64,000 bases of DNA from Lineus longissimus (GCF_910592395.1 NC_088308.1:6277001-6341000), one strand, 5' to 3'. Positions 1 through 12,900 are shown, counted from the stretch's first letter. Numbers and translations: made by a program. Notes: generated by a model from the sequence alone, not told the origin.

Positions 1-133
1 GCGTAACATAAGATACAGAAATGGGAGTGGTATCAAAGTGAGGCTAATTATAACATAAGCTATATGATCTATGTGGTTAACTTCATATGCCCCATATATG
101 CGACTTGCTATCCGTTTTTGTGTGATGAGTCCG

Positions 134-568
134 CTAATCGGGGAGCAATCGAAGGACCAAGGTTTTCAAAGATGGTGTTTTACTTTTGTTACGTACCGCT
201 ATTTTCTTCCTTTCCTCATTGCTCTTCTTCCGTGCCACCAGGAAGAACTTGACAGACAGCCCATAGAGTAAGATACCGCACACGATGATACAGGGTGCAA
301 TGAACTCTCCCTCCCAACTTCCGATCAGAATCCGCCCATCAAAACGAAGACCCAACACAGCGAAGCCAGCCACGATAACAACGGTGGCACAAATGGCGGT
401 CGCGATGCCATATTTGAATGGCCTCTTCCCTGGACCGAAATTCCATGCTTCCAACTTGTTATGTGTCTTTTGATTGCCGTACGCGATGGCTATTGAGCTG
501 TTAACAGTGTTGTTCGTTGCCGTCGTCGTATTCCCTGCCGAGTGTCCCGAGATCGTAGGCGCCGCCAT
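134..568 (-). CDS. Hypothetical two-pass membrane protein, 144 aa, single exon
   Basis: An uninterrupted frame starts at an ATG in an excellent Kozak context (AAGATGG) and ends at a stop. The longer reading to 589 begins on a non-ATG codon, so I start at 568. The first ~50 residues are polar, rich in Thr, Asn and Ser, with several N-x-S/T sequons. Two hydrophobic segments follow (about residues 53-74 and 89-111), separated by a short acidic loop, and then a strongly basic tail (ARKK, EERKK). This looks like a small two-pass membrane protein. I do not recognise the family, and it could be one exon of a larger gene. The nearest plus-strand gene begins about 900 bp away in divergent orientation. 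That it is a membrane protein is inferred from hydropathy read by eye. Confidence 0.5.
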   Translation of the reverse strand: MAAPTISGHSAGNTTTATNNTVNSSIAIAYGNQKTHNKLEAWNFGPGKRPFKYGIATAICATVVIVAGFAVLGLRFDGRILIGSWEGEFIAPCIIVCGILLYGLSVKFFLVARKKSNEERKKIAVRNKSKTPSLKTLVLRLLPD

Positions 569-1486
569 CTTCTGTAGATTTCTCCACAAGAGGTCTTGTA
601 CAGCCTATCCTGGGTTGGCCGCCATGTAGGACTTATCTCCAGTGACCTGGTGACACGGACTCAGTCTCGTCTCGCTTCGTCATCCATCTCTTATCAGAGA
701 TGATAAGCCAGGTAACACAATCAAAGTGACCGCGGTCTATTTGAAAGAGAATTTCAAATTTGGTTTATAAGTAACAAGAAAGAACAAAAGCCTTTTCGGA
801 TAAACTTGTACATTTCACTCTGTTTATATTAGTATCAAGAATTAATAAAGAGTGCTTTACACATAATATTCATAGCAGGATTCGGCTAAAGTATATGTGC
901 TTCGAAAGGTTATGATCGCTTTCATAACCTCGGCGCTTGATCATCAGGAGACCGGTGTAGGATATTTCCGACATACGGTCATTTTCTGTATGCTCCGACA
1001 ACGCGACCCTCAACGTTGACATGCTCAGACAACGCGCGTCACAATCGTGACGGAGAGTACAGCATCCAACAAATTTTTTTAATTAATTTGAAAATTTCAA
1101 ATTGCGTAAAAACACACTGCATATAAATTTAGTTTAACATAGACTAATATACAAATACTATAAATACACAAAGTTTCAGCAAATTTGCATGCATGACAAC
1201 TGCATTTTTTATTTTCCTGACCAACAATATCGTAAATGTGAACGGCGTATACCCCTGTCAAAGTTATGAGAGACTGCGCAATCAATAGAAATTCCATACA
1301 CTGTAGCCTGACGTGTGTAAATAGCTCTTTTGCTGATAATGGGATGCACTCGCTTTCGACGAATATTGAATCAACCATCTCTATCAAATTGACATCAACC
1401 AGGTTGTCACGGGTTAATACTAATATATTTCAGTAGCAGTTCGGGGAGCGTGCGTTAGACCAAAGGCGCTCGTCAAATCTTGCGTG
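569..1486. other. Divergent intergenic region with one weak minus-strand frame
   Basis: Between the minus-strand membrane protein and the first receptor gene I see no convincing gene. A minus-strand open frame at about 1097-1378 (ATG at 1378) has a hydrophobic stretch (FLLIAQSLITLTGVYAV) after a Cys-containing segment and could be an exon of a membrane protein, but it has no recognised motif and no clear splice site. Otherwise the stretch is AT-rich with nothing I can name. Confidence 0.3.
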
Positions 1487-4400
1487 ATGGCAATTCGGCT
1501 TCGTATTGGCCCATCATTGATCCTGTTACTCTTCTTCTGGACGACAACTGTTGCAGCTCGTGGTAAGTGTTAATTTCAATTATATGTATACATTACTGGA
1601 AAGTTGCCATTACAAACATTGTAGAAATCATACGGGAATGAGGATATTTGCATTGTTTCTTTCACGACAGTAATTTGTGTCACTCCCTCTCCTTCCTAGG
1701 ACCGCCTCTAAATGGTATTGTTATCACTGGCAGTCAGGCCGATGTAACATCGCTCTGTCGTTATTCTCCATATTATTTCAGTGTCTCCATAGCACTGGCG
1801 GGCAACTAGATGTAGTTAGACGACGGCCGTTCATCAGAAGACACAGGAAAACATTTCAATCGCTCGTTCAACATTCCCTTCATCAGAATCTTTCAAATGT
1901 TCAATATTTTTATTTAAAATACTCTGCCATTATAAAAATACATTACGTTTAGTTTAGGTCTATCAACCCCTATGAAAGCTGTCGTGGGGGTCGATGATAT
2001 CAAGATTTGCCCTGATAACCCTTTTTTTATAATCCACCAATGAAAAAACATAATTTTTTTAGAAAATTTCGTGAAACAAAAAATTAAGTGGCGCAAAAAC
2101 GTGTCGGTTTACCGCTGCTCCGAGGTCAAAGCACGACTGCAGATATTGATAAAACCATACATTTTCGGCAGGGATGACCCCTTTTCGCGAAACTCACAAA
2201 CGTCTTGGGCTCGCAAAGACATTTACAATTATGATGTATGCATACTGGGTTACATTGTATCTGAAACGAATATATGATAACATATTTATTCTAGTTTTGA
2301 ATTTCCTTTGCAGAAAAGTCAAAAGAGAATTTACTATTTGAGAGATTGTTGCGACACAATGAAAGTGACACACTTGCCCGACCACTCCTGAATGTCTCTG
2401 ATGCTCTGTATGTAAACATGTCAGTTCATCTTCTACAGATACTGGACTTGGTAGGTACTTATTCTCCTCATTTATAGATGAATAGTCTAGAGTTTGATGA
2501 AGCTTCGTGGCCTAGTGTTCCCCAATGATAAACTAGCCTTTATGAGCTCCCAGCAGGATCGCAATATACTGATTTCGCTGCGAAACTAGAATCAGAATCG
2601 AACCTTATTGGCGAATTCTTTGGCGCTTTAAAATGCTCAGTCAACATTCCCCTCTTGAAGGTGTATCTTGTGTGCAGTGCTCTCGAGCAAGGTATGCTGT
2701 TTAAAAAGTAGATCGAGCTCTCTTCATATCTGCACCGTGCTAAAACTGTTTTGCTTTCTTTTATTTCCATAGGATTCCAAGGCACAGTCAGTTAGTTTCT
2801 CCGGTTACCTAGAAGTGGTAAGTCAGAATGTTATTTTGTCCCTCACCAGTCTGTTATGTAGGCCTACATGTATAAACACCTCCAATGGTACTAATGTACA
2901 GGCCAGAGTCCTTTATTAAAACATGTGTACATTACGTGTACATTGTTGTGCATAGGTTTTGGTAAAAAAAGGACTCATTGGACCAATCAATCTGCACAAA
3001 ATTTTATATGTGTCAAGAAGAACCCTTTGCCAATAGCATAATAAAGTTTTAAAAAATTCCGATACCGATTGCCTGAGAAAAAAAGATTTCCGTACACCAT
3101 GTCCATCAAAACGTCACTGGCGCATTGATATGGCCCTGTCAAAGTACAAGTTCTAAACTGACCAGTGAGACCACATTTTCTTAAATATATTATCAAAAAG
3201 CATATTTCTGTGATGGCCTGACTCTGTAGATTAAGAATCAACCATAGATTGAGAATTAATTCCACTTTGGTCCATCCCAGCCATGTATTTACCACAACTT
3301 GACATTTTGATAAGCTCTATGTGACTAGCTCCCGGATTTGAGTGACTGCTTAGGGTAAAGGTTATGATGAGATCATTGTGTAAGATATTTATAATCCGAT
3401 TATGAACACATTAGAAATTATTGCCATTTTGCGATATGGTTCTTAGGATTAATTGACATTCTCGATGATATACGATACGAAGAAATGAATTAATGGGTGT
3501 TGCTGACATTTAAACTGTTTTGAACATTTTTACAATGACAAAAAACGAAATATCCGTATGGGCCACATCTATTAGGGAGACATTCCATCCATATTGGCTT
3601 TTATCCGCAATGGCGCGGCACCGGCACCCCTCATCCCACCACCCCATCATGCCACATGAAATTCAAGCCAATGCCTATCGGGTGACAATCCGGAATCCGA
3701 AATCAAAGATGAGTCATGATGTTTCTACAAAATCGATCGTTCACGAAACAATGAGAGAAACGGTTTATGCCTGATTCGCCTATTCCTGTTTCGCCTATTC
3801 CTGATTCGCCTATTCCTGTTCCGCCTATTCCTGTTTCGCCTATTCCTTTTTCGCCTATTTCCTGTTTGGCCTATTTCCTGTTTCGCCTATTCCTGTTTCG
3901 CCTACTTTCCAGTACCCCTACAATAAATCGACTCTCCCACGGGGAACCTTAGGGATGCATGTCCATTTTATGGGGAAAATGTGAGGGGACAATTGGATGA
4001 TGTTAACGATGTGATGACAATTTGACTAATCAAATGCCATCAACTTTGTTAACAACTTTGCCATCCCTTCCTTTTCTGTTCAATCGAAACTTGAATTCTC
4101 TGTCGATCAGACTTTCCCCTCCTCTTTTGGTCGGAACAAATTGAGCTTCATCAGCCATCATGCAAAGTTGTTTTGAGTGTGAAAAGCCCCTGCATGACCT
4201 CTTTATATGGAATGAAACCCTCGAGAAAATATTATTTTTCAATAGGAAGCCATCACATCGTTGAACGCAATGAAATCAGGAATAAAAGAACAATGTAGCT
4301 ATAGGTATTCTTTCTATTAAGAAGCCAGTTACTGAGTAAGACAAAAGAAAGAGAATCCACAATATAAAATGCAGGCCTAAGAAACCTTTCTCAAATCTAA

Positions 4401-7400
4401 TGATAGGGTAAAACTTTCTTACTATTTTTTTCTTGCCTTTTAAAATAAGCTAAAACATGAGCCTATGTAAGCTATGTATAATTTTCCAAAGTTATTCCGA
4501 ATAATACTGAATTAATTGACATGTCGCTAAATCCATTATTTCAGACTTTATTCTTAATGATAGCCTTTAACACTATAGTAAGGGACGGTTCATATTCCTA
4601 CGTCTGTGGGGAGGTTAGCAATACATTTGAATAGGCGAAACAGGAATAGGCGAAACAGGAATTAGGCGAAACAGGAATAGGCGAAACAGGAATTAGGCGA
4701 AACAGGAATTAGGCGAAACAGGAATAGGCGAAACAGGAATAGGCGGAACAGGAATAGGCGGAACAGGAATAGGCGGAACAGGAATACACCAGAGAAACAC
4801 GGCACTGAGAAGTGGGTACAATCACAGAAACATAACATTTGTATACCTTGGCCCTGTTCGACACAATACCAGACAAAAATATTATAAGATAAGCATACAA
4901 GCACACAAACGTCTTCAACATGGTAGTTAAATGTATATATATCCGTTAACTGCGACAGTGGATAATTAGTAATAGCATTAACAGCATTTTCTAGACGAAG
5001 CCTGAGCAGAACGTCTTTCAGAGTGGAGTAAAGCAGAATATGTAATAAAATTCTCGGCACTCAATCCGCCGTTGAATGGTTTTTAGGAAAATATAACAAT
5101 CCAAAATGATGAAAAAAATTATCGGGGAGATAATTTAAACATCAGTAAACAAACAATAAACGACAAGTAGACGGGCTACACGCTGACCACAACTCGCAAA
5201 CTTAGCTGTCTCGTGATCCTTAACTGGTGCATCGTCTACTTGTACAGAGTATAGTCCGTCTGATGTGGTTCTAAAACTATCATTCATTAAAAAAAAAACC
5301 ACATGTGTCAGAACAATACAATATTAAGTCATGTTTTTCAGTCTGAACAATAATATCTCCATTAACTTAAATTACTGCACGTTTCATTATGACAAATTGG
5401 CGGACGTTGTGAAAAGGTTTAATCTGTCTGGGAAGGTACGTTCACCGAGTAGGTCAGGACATATTTGAATAAGACCACGTTCGTAGTAACTTTCCTGCCT
5501 GATGTATTTGACGAAGAACAACCAGTTGCCTCAGCCCAAATGTTTCTTACCGAAAGTTTTATAATGTGAAGTGGAATAAACCAAAAAAATATTTAATTAA
5601 TTTCGTGATGAAAACTCCGACTTAAAAATGCTGAAAAATATAACTGACCAACAACTAAGCAATGATTCTGGCTTATTTAGAAACAAGTACTGTTGGCAAA
5701 TTGCCCTTTGCAATAAACATACACTTTAATGAACGTTTGCACAGGTTGTTCCATATGATTTAATACTAGTGGCAAAAACAAGTTACCGGTAATTTACCGG
5801 TAGGTGTGGTAAAATATTAGACCAAAACATCAGATGTAGATACTTCCGGTTGTATCGGCGGTGCTAAAACAACACAGACATTGTCGTGTTTTAAGTACAG
5901 CCTGTATTGTGGCTGGTCAGATGCTGTTAAGAACTGAAGCTTCGACCGGAACAATGTAAGAAGGTAAATTTTTGCCAAAAGGTATCGTTGGAAATGAATC
6001 TCAGGTGGATATTGTTTATCAATACGTACCATTCCGAAGCTTTTTTTGAAGGTAACAATTGTACGATACAAATGAGCCACTGCAATAGCCTAACCTGTGC
6101 AAGGAACCTGACCCAGACTGAGAAGGATCTGATCACGCCCGTCGGGTGAATCAATTTCAATTAACAACTCAGCGGTCCTGCCCGCTTCGAGACTAGAAAT
6201 TGAACTGCGGCGAAACAAACGCCGTCCAAAAAACGCCATTCGTTATTGATGAAGTAACGTACAGTAATGTACAGAATTGCAACTAATAGTGTAAATTTCA
6301 AAATAGCTTCAATTGTCCTTTCAACCTCAATAACCTCTTGCAGTTTAGAAAACTCAATGAAAGAATATCAATGGAATTAATGACTTTAACCGGAAGTGCC
6401 GTCGCCTTTGGCACCTGAAGAGAAGTGACCAAAATTATACCAAGCTTGTGTACCTTGATAAGTAAAATGACATTAATCAATAAGGAAACTAAAACTCCAG
6501 CGGAGTTGACCACTGACCAATCTCGTGGACTGGTAGTTTGCAATGTACCAAATAGTTGATCGGCTTGGGTGGCCAATGGAAATATAATGGAAAACTACTC
6601 CGCTGTTGATTCGTAGAATCGTCTTTTTGGGCGAATCGGCACGTAAGATTTCTGCACGCAGGTGGCTAGGAATAACTGAGCATACACACATGTCCTTATG
6701 AGCTTTCCGATTCAGTGTTGTAAGGTGCACTAGACATCCATCATCTCTCAGAACAAATTGCTCAATTCGCAACGACGAGCTGCTGATTTATCTTCAGGTA
6801 GCACTTTGGTCTCAAGGTAAACAATGATTTCATTTAGCGCAGGGTCTTTACGTTGCTCTTTAGGAAGGTTTACATTTTCAAAATGAATGGTATTGAGTGT
6901 GGTGTGATACAATCGTCTGGAAAGGCCGTCTGCATCACCACATTTTGCACCGCTTTTGTGTTGAATAGTATACTGATAACTTTGCAAAATCAAACTCCAC
7001 CTAGCCAATCTTCCTGTAAGAACGCCATCGCTTTGTTGTTTGAAAAGCCATTGTAAACAAGAATGGTCACTTTGGATGATAAACGGCTTGCCATAAAGAA
7101 AGAATTTGAAATGCTGGATGCCACATACTATTGCGAGACATTTTCGTTCGGATGCCGAATATGACCGTTGTGCTGAATCAAATGCTTTGCCACCAAGGCG
7201 ACACCTCTGGTTCATTGATTTACACGCGGTTTTTTTTGTTTGTTTTTTGCAGCGCTGGAAAGACTACGAGTTGACTTGGAAGCCTGAGGATTTCGGTGGT
7301 TTGATGCATGTCACCATACCAGGCAAGAACACGTGGGTACCTGACATTGGTCAGATTAACAGGTTTGTAACACGAAGATCACCACGCCAGGAAAGAATCT

Positions 7401-9129
7401 GTGGGATCTGTTGGTAATCTGTGGGTAAACAAGTTACTTCCAAAGTTACCCACGCCAAGCAAGAATATGTGGGTACACAGCATTGCATTATGCACATGTA
7501 TGCACCACTCGTTTTTGTTACAAAAAATTAATGTTGCTGCAACTTACATGTATTGTAACTGTATTTGCATAAAGATCTCTAAAATCCCATATACGTGTAG
7601 GCCTACGATGGGGGTTTTTGATCGTGGAAGCTTTGTTTGTTAAATCATTGGACAGGCTCGACTTGTTCATAACGGCACTTCAGGCTTCGCTCATAAACAT
7701 TATGATAATTTAGCACATCCCTCTGAGCTGATATTGCTTTTATATTTCAGCTTGGAGGGGCAGTTTGACTTTTCCAAAGACGAGCAGAATATCCGGCTGA
7801 TACTATTCCATACGGGCGAAATAAGATGGTATCCCGCAGGCGTTTACAAAGCCGGCTGTCAACTGGATCTGACATACTTCCCCTTCGATGAGCAGAAATG
7901 CGCCTTCACGTTCGCAAGCTGGACGTACACGACGGATGCATTGCAAATACACGCCATTCAGGATACTATTCAAGTTAGTAAGGTTGCCGGCGGTTCGCAG
8001 TGGAAAATAATTGCGACATCCATGTTTGTCCATATTGGAAAATTCCAACCAGATGAAAAGGACTTTTCATTTCTGTACGCGGAGTTAGTATCAGAGCGGC
8101 TTGCGATATTCTACGTGATTCACATCATACTCCCCACGACGGTGATATCGTTGCTGTCTCTGTCGGCGTTTCTGCTCCCCTGCGAGTCTGGAGAGAAGGT
8201 CTCACTGGGGATCACCATCCTCCTGGCATTCTCTGTGTTCCAGTTGGTTCTCGCAGATCAACTTCCAACCAACACCAGTTCCGTTCCTATTTTGGGTGAG
8301 TACATTATCTATGCTGCCCATGTACATGTGAAAGGAGGTAAATTTCTATAGCATACATCTTCCGATCGAGTGTGGGTTAAGATCGAATCTAAGCTTGCAT
8401 TAACCATAAGACTTGGGTTGCTTTGCATATGTTTCTGCTTTAAATTGAATGATTATATTAAATGACTACACGTGTATTTATCAATGTAGAGCAGCAGAGT
8501 CATTTGGTCATCAAATGCCGATTTAAGACTGGGATTGTCGTGGGATAAAATAGCCTAATAAGGATGATGCTGATGTTGATGAGGATGAGGATGATGAGCT
8601 AACACTAATATTTTCCGTTCCAGTTGTATACCTTACAACACTGATAATTCTCTCGGGAATCTCCACACTTCTCTCGGTATTCATTCTGAACCTTCACCAC
8701 ATGGAAAGCGACACGATACTTCCAAACATGGCCAGAACTATAGTCTATGGCCTCATTGCTAAAATTACATTTTACAAGACTTATCACAGGTTATCAGCAT
8801 CTTTCGGAAAGAACTACAAATTTGACCACGAGGTGATGATGCCACTGGGCAATATCGAGGACCGGACGGATTCAAGAAAGGGCCGAGCGGATCACTCAAA
8901 CAGTAACACAAACAACGATGACGTTTTACACATGTTAAGGAATATTAATGCACATTTGTCAAAAATGGTAACACAACGAGAGGAGAGCCATCGGGAGGAT
9001 GTTATAAAATGTGAATGGAAGGAATCTGCTAGTATTATTGATCGAATGTTCATGGTTATATACCTTATTGTTCTTTTCGTTATAACGGCGTCGTTTCTGA
9101 GTATAATGCCTAACAACCAAAATGTATAA
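1487..9129 (+). CDS. Nicotinic acetylcholine receptor-like subunit A (Cys-loop channel), six exons, 472 aa
   Basis: Exons: 1487-1562, 2314-2450, 2773-2817, 7253-7362, 7751-8295 and 8624-9129. Phases join correctly (1419 nt) and the 45-bp and 110-bp exons are the sizes typical of nicotinic receptor genes. Exon 1 encodes a signal peptide (LILLLFFWTT). The ligand-binding domain has RPLLNVSDA, loop A WVPDIGQIN, loop B ASWTY, and a Cys-loop C159-C173 with exactly 13 residues between the cysteines and the FPFDEQ core. TM1 starts near residue 242. The TM1-TM2 linker and TM2 start CESGEKVSLGIT; the GEK glutamate is typical of cation-selective channels. TM3 and TM4 follow, with a basic/polar cytoplasmic loop between. 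No vicinal Cys pair is present in loop C, so it is not a canonical alpha subunit. Expected role: subunit of a pentameric cation channel in the plasma membrane. Intron 3 (2818-7252) is swollen by transposons. A tandem paralogue lies downstream on the same strand. Confidence 0.9.
3762..4790 (+). mobile_element. Foldback/TU-like non-autonomous transposon, copy A
   Basis: A 1029-bp element in intron 3 of receptor gene A. The left end (GGTTTATGCC...) runs into about nine copies of a 15-bp unit TTCCTGTTTCGCCTA; the right end carries about ten copies in inverse orientation (TAGGCGAAACAGGAA) and finishes AATACACC. The ends are therefore inverted repeats made of tandem arrays. An exact 8-bp target duplication AGAGAAAC flanks it (3754-3761 and 4791-4798). 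No transposase-sized frame lies inside; the long frames across the arrays are only repeat translations. From memory the design resembles sea-urchin TU elements and Drosophila Foldback. Confidence 0.9.
6600..7215 (-). mobile_element. Ty3/gypsy retrotransposon fossil (RNase H, possible integrase zinc-binding start)
   Basis: Minus-strand frame 6748-7215 carries the RT-RNase H signature of Ty3/gypsy pol: GGKAFDSAQRSYSASERKCL, then LYGKPFIIQSDHSCLQWL, GRLARWSLILQSYQY and GDADGLSRR. An adjoining shifted frame (to about 6600) has DDGCLVHL...VIPSHLRAEIL, which resembles the N-terminal integrase zinc-finger region that follows RNase H in these elements. There is no reverse transcriptase core, no LTR and no integrase catalytic core, and the frame changes near 6750, so this is a truncated, dead fragment in intron 3 of receptor gene A. 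It ends only ~37 bp upstream of exon 4. Confidence 0.8.
7311..7514 (+). repeat. Decayed 68-bp tandem triplication of the end of receptor exon 4
   Basis: The 3' part of exon 4 (starting at 7311, coding VTIPGKNTWVPDI) recurs at 7379 and 7447, both at a 68-bp spacing. The intronic copies still read ITTPGKNLWDL and KLPTPSKNMWVHSI. The first ~35 bp of each unit match best; the rest has diverged. The donor-site equivalent is gone in the second and third units, so only the first is part of a functional exon. Confidence 0.7.
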
Positions 9130-9890
9130 GGCTCTTTTATGTATTTTTGCTAACCACCATCTCCTGCACGAGGCCACTATGGCTTGAACGAAAGGGACAG
9201 GGTCGGCATCACCCAGGGCTTTTCAATTTCTCTTCAACTCGGCCTGTTGCTGAAAGTCTCTGATGTAGAGATATTGCCCGGGAGATAATGCCCCAAAAAA
9301 CGTGCGACGACACTAAATCACTTTTAGGGATAGATTGTATACAATATGTAGCACTTATAAGGAAGATTTTTAAGGCTGAACTAGATGGTTTAGACTCATT
9401 TGGCATGTGTGTTTGGAGCGTTTGATCAGGGAGTGCTGTTTACATTCGTTGGTTGCCAAAAAAATGGGCCGCTAAAACTGGCTCTGTAGCTAATAAACAC
9501 TATGACTGTCATCACACTGTTCACTACACCCTGGGAGGTAGATACATGCATAATAGCATATATTTCGGTGGATGCTAGATAACTCAAAATTTTTACTAAA
9601 ATATACAGTATGTAAGGTAGAATGGGGTAACTGTAGCCCCTGCCTATGATATTGATTGATATCCCCATGCATCAAACAATGCAGGGGCTACAAATAGACC
9701 GGGGCTACATGATCTGTTTGTTGACCGTGGCCATTTGAAGAGTTTTGATGTGACAGGAAACCCTCTGAGAATTCGGTGTCCTCAACGCCCATTGGCTGAT
9801 CGTCCAGCCACAAAGGTTCCCGTCGTTTGAGGCGAAATGGACTGCCCCGGGAATCTATATATCAAGCTGATGTCAACGCGAAACATGAAT

Positions 9891-9896
9891 AATAAA
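9891..9896 (+). promoter_or_regulatory. Candidate polyadenylation signal AATAAA for receptor gene A
   Basis: An AATAAA hexamer lies ~760 bp after the stop codon of receptor gene A and just before the start region of gene B. It is the best placed canonical signal I noticed in this short intergenic interval. The interval 9130-9980 otherwise holds no gene I can see. Confidence 0.35.
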
Positions 9897-9928
9897 CTTG
9901 TCATCATTCAATCATTCACTGCCTCCTG

Positions 9929-9936
9929 TATATAGG
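9929..9936 (+). promoter_or_regulatory. Candidate TATA box of receptor gene B
   Basis: TATATAGG lies 52 bp upstream of the chosen ATG (9981). A TATA box here would start transcription at about 9958-9962, between an upstream in-frame ATG (9948) and 9981. That supports 9981 as the start, which also gives a cleaner signal peptide. Confidence 0.35.
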
Positions 9937-9980
9937 GGTGTATCGGGATGCAGTGCTGTTGGAGCCTGGGCGGTGGTACG

Positions 9981-12900
9981 ATGGATACGTCGAGGATAAA
10001 AATAGTAAACATTGTTCTCTATTACGGAATACTACTCCTTTTAATTCACGTGCAACATATAAACGCAAATGGTAAGAAAACTTTTTTTATCTATTGAAAT
10101 TATTACATATTCCGACATCGAAGACTGAAGAGAAATCGGCATGTGCATTTGCGACGTTTCGGAACTTCAAACGTTTTCGAAAAGTCTATATACATGTACA
10201 CATGCAATCCTGTTCCATGGGAGTAATATGCGCTATGATATCCTCGTTTAGGCATTCTTTCCAAGGAGGACTTGCTATTTAAGAAACTGCAGGACGCCCG
10301 TAGCGGCACGATGGCAAGGCCGGTCAGGAATGCTTCAGAGGCTGTCCAGGTCAACGTGAGAGCAAGTCTAATTCAGATACTTGACTTGGTAAGGGACAAA
10401 TTTAAATCTATGAGTCTTCCTACTTGGGAAACAGATTGTAAATACATGTAATGGTATTACCCTTAAAGACAACCTGGCTCTACCAGTCATTGCAGCGGAT
10501 ACATGGTACGTGCCGTAATGGCACTAGCCCAGTTCTTGTTCTGTACATTTATTTAGTCCTCTTTTGTATTCCCTTTTGTAATTTTGTAGTTTGTATTTGG
10601 AAAACAGGATCTTCTTTGTAAAGGAGGAAATAAACATATATATATATATATAGCCTACACTACCCATACGTACCAAAAGCTATATCGGGTCCTCGGACGG
10701 ACAAAATTATACTGCCATCACTAGTTCGAACATGTTGAACGAACATAACGCCATAGTGAGATTCAATTTCGTTTATCAACATTCTGGTGAAGCGTTTAAT
10801 GGCGTTTAATAGGTCCCCTGATGATGCTTTTATCATCCATGTATTTCAGTATTATGCTGATGTAATCTTTGTAATTGGAATGAATCCAAGCAATAACAAT
10901 AAACCAGTGTCATATTATCGACATGTCGCCAGGTCGATGTTTTCACTATAGGCAATTGCATTATTTCCAACTATAGGAAGAAAGCCTGACACAAATATAA
11001 TATACAGATGAAGCTTTTTGATATACAAGTTTTGAGGGAATAATTATTGCAACGGGATTGACATAACCAAAACATCATACCATCACACGACTCTCTTCGG
11101 TCCTCCATTGTCGAAACTGGACCTTTTATTGGGAGCTTTAGATGTAGGTCTTCAGAAATATATATTTCACGAGAGTGTACATGTAAGCTATATCTTCCTT
11201 TCAGGACGCCAAGGAGCAGTCGGTTAGCATATCAGCGTATATGGAAGTGGTAGGTTACGATAATAGTCACCTTATCGGTTGACCATGGGCACCGCAATTT
11301 TGGCTTGAACTTGAAACCCTAGCAATAAGAACTCTTCAAAAGGAAGTGAATGCCAATTTCAAGGGTAGGAGTCTGTTCTCCGCTGCGATAAGCGTTGTCT
11401 CTGCTTCGGGTCATCACCCACAAAAAATAGTTTTCGCCAAGCCCCCGAAACCTCCACGTGAACGCCTGTCCCATTGTTCATCTTCGTAATCTGAAGGTCA
11501 AACAATGAGATAGGCGTTCGCGTTGGCGTTCGGAGTGATTTGCGGAAACTCCCTTATGCGGGCGAGTGCCTAGCTATCCGACTATGTCAGTCTCCTGGTG
11601 GTAGTATGGAAAATGTACGCGATAGCACGAGGTAGCGACAACTCCTAGTTCCCGCATCCTTTTCCGACTGATAACTAGCAGTTGTACTTGATTACCTGGG
11701 CTAAGACCGAATTGCAACTGTATTGTCCTCGTTTTTTTCTTCAGAAATGGTTAGAGCCACGATTTGAATGGAACCCAGCAGATTACGATGGGGTGTCAAA
11801 GGTTGTTGTAGACGCCAATGATCTGTGGATCCCGGATGTTGGCCTGGTTAACAGGTAACGTTACAATGTTAGTTAGTATGTTCCTTTAAATACGTTACCT
11901 CCACCATTAACGGTAACAACATTAAATACGTCACCACCTCCTAACGTTATCAGTTTGAAATACGTTATCAAGCAAAATGGAAAACATACAAATACACATG
12001 TATTTAATGAACACACTCATAATCAAGACGGGAGGGTTTATGCCTGTTTGGCCTATTCCTGTTTCGCCTATTCCTGTTTCGCCTACAAAATTCCTGTTTC
12101 GCCTATTCCTGTTTCGCCTATTCCTGTTCCGCCTATTCCTGTTTGGCCTATTCCTGTTTGGCCTATTTCCTGTTTGGCCTATTTCCTGTTTGGCCTATTC
12201 CTGTTTCGCCTACTTCCTGTTTCGCCTACTTTCCAGTACCCCTACAATAAATCGACTCTCCCAGGGGGAACCTTAGGGATGCATGTCCATTTTATGGGGA
12301 AATGTGAGGGGACAATTGGATGATGTTAACGATGTGATGACAATTTGACTAATCAAATGCCATCAACTTTGTTAACAAACCATGCCATGACCGTTTTGAA
12401 AGAATCACCTTGAAAGCGGGGACAGTCCGGGACTTATTTGACCATATGACCATACTGACACACAGTAAAAACTAATAGATTAAGTAGAGTAAAGCAGTCA
12501 CTTATTTTATAAAAACAGGAATTCATGAGTTTTTGATAAAAATACATAATACTGTACATTCTCATAATTATTTGATCAAAATCAGCTGTAAAACCCATGT
12601 CATAGTAAAGAACAATGTAGCTATAGGTATTCTTTCTATTACGAAGCCAGTTACTGACTAAGACAAAAGAAAGAGAATCCACAATATAAAATGCAGGCCT
12701 AAGAAACCTTTCTCAAATCTAATGAAAGGGTAAAACTTTCTTACTATTTTATTTCTTGCCTTTTAAAATAAGCTAAAACATAAGCCGATGTAAGCTATGT
12801 ATAATTTTCCAAAGTTATTCCGAATAATACTGAAATAATTGACATGTCGCTGAATCCATTATTTCAGACTTTATTCTTAATGATAGCCTTTAACACTATA

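Noticed and set aside
3767-3952. Open frames coding SPIPV or FRLFL or AYSCF repeats, also at 4662-5060, 11955-12323, 44332-44583 and 49878-50129
   Set aside because: They are translations of the 15-bp transposon terminal arrays, open in several frames because 15 is a multiple of 3; no other coding evidence.
7190-7212. ~20-base match between the retroelement fragment and the end of exon 5 of receptor gene B (CCAAGGCGACACCTCT)
   Set aside because: Probably coincidence: the same bases encode the RNase H region in the retroelement, and similarity does not extend to either side.
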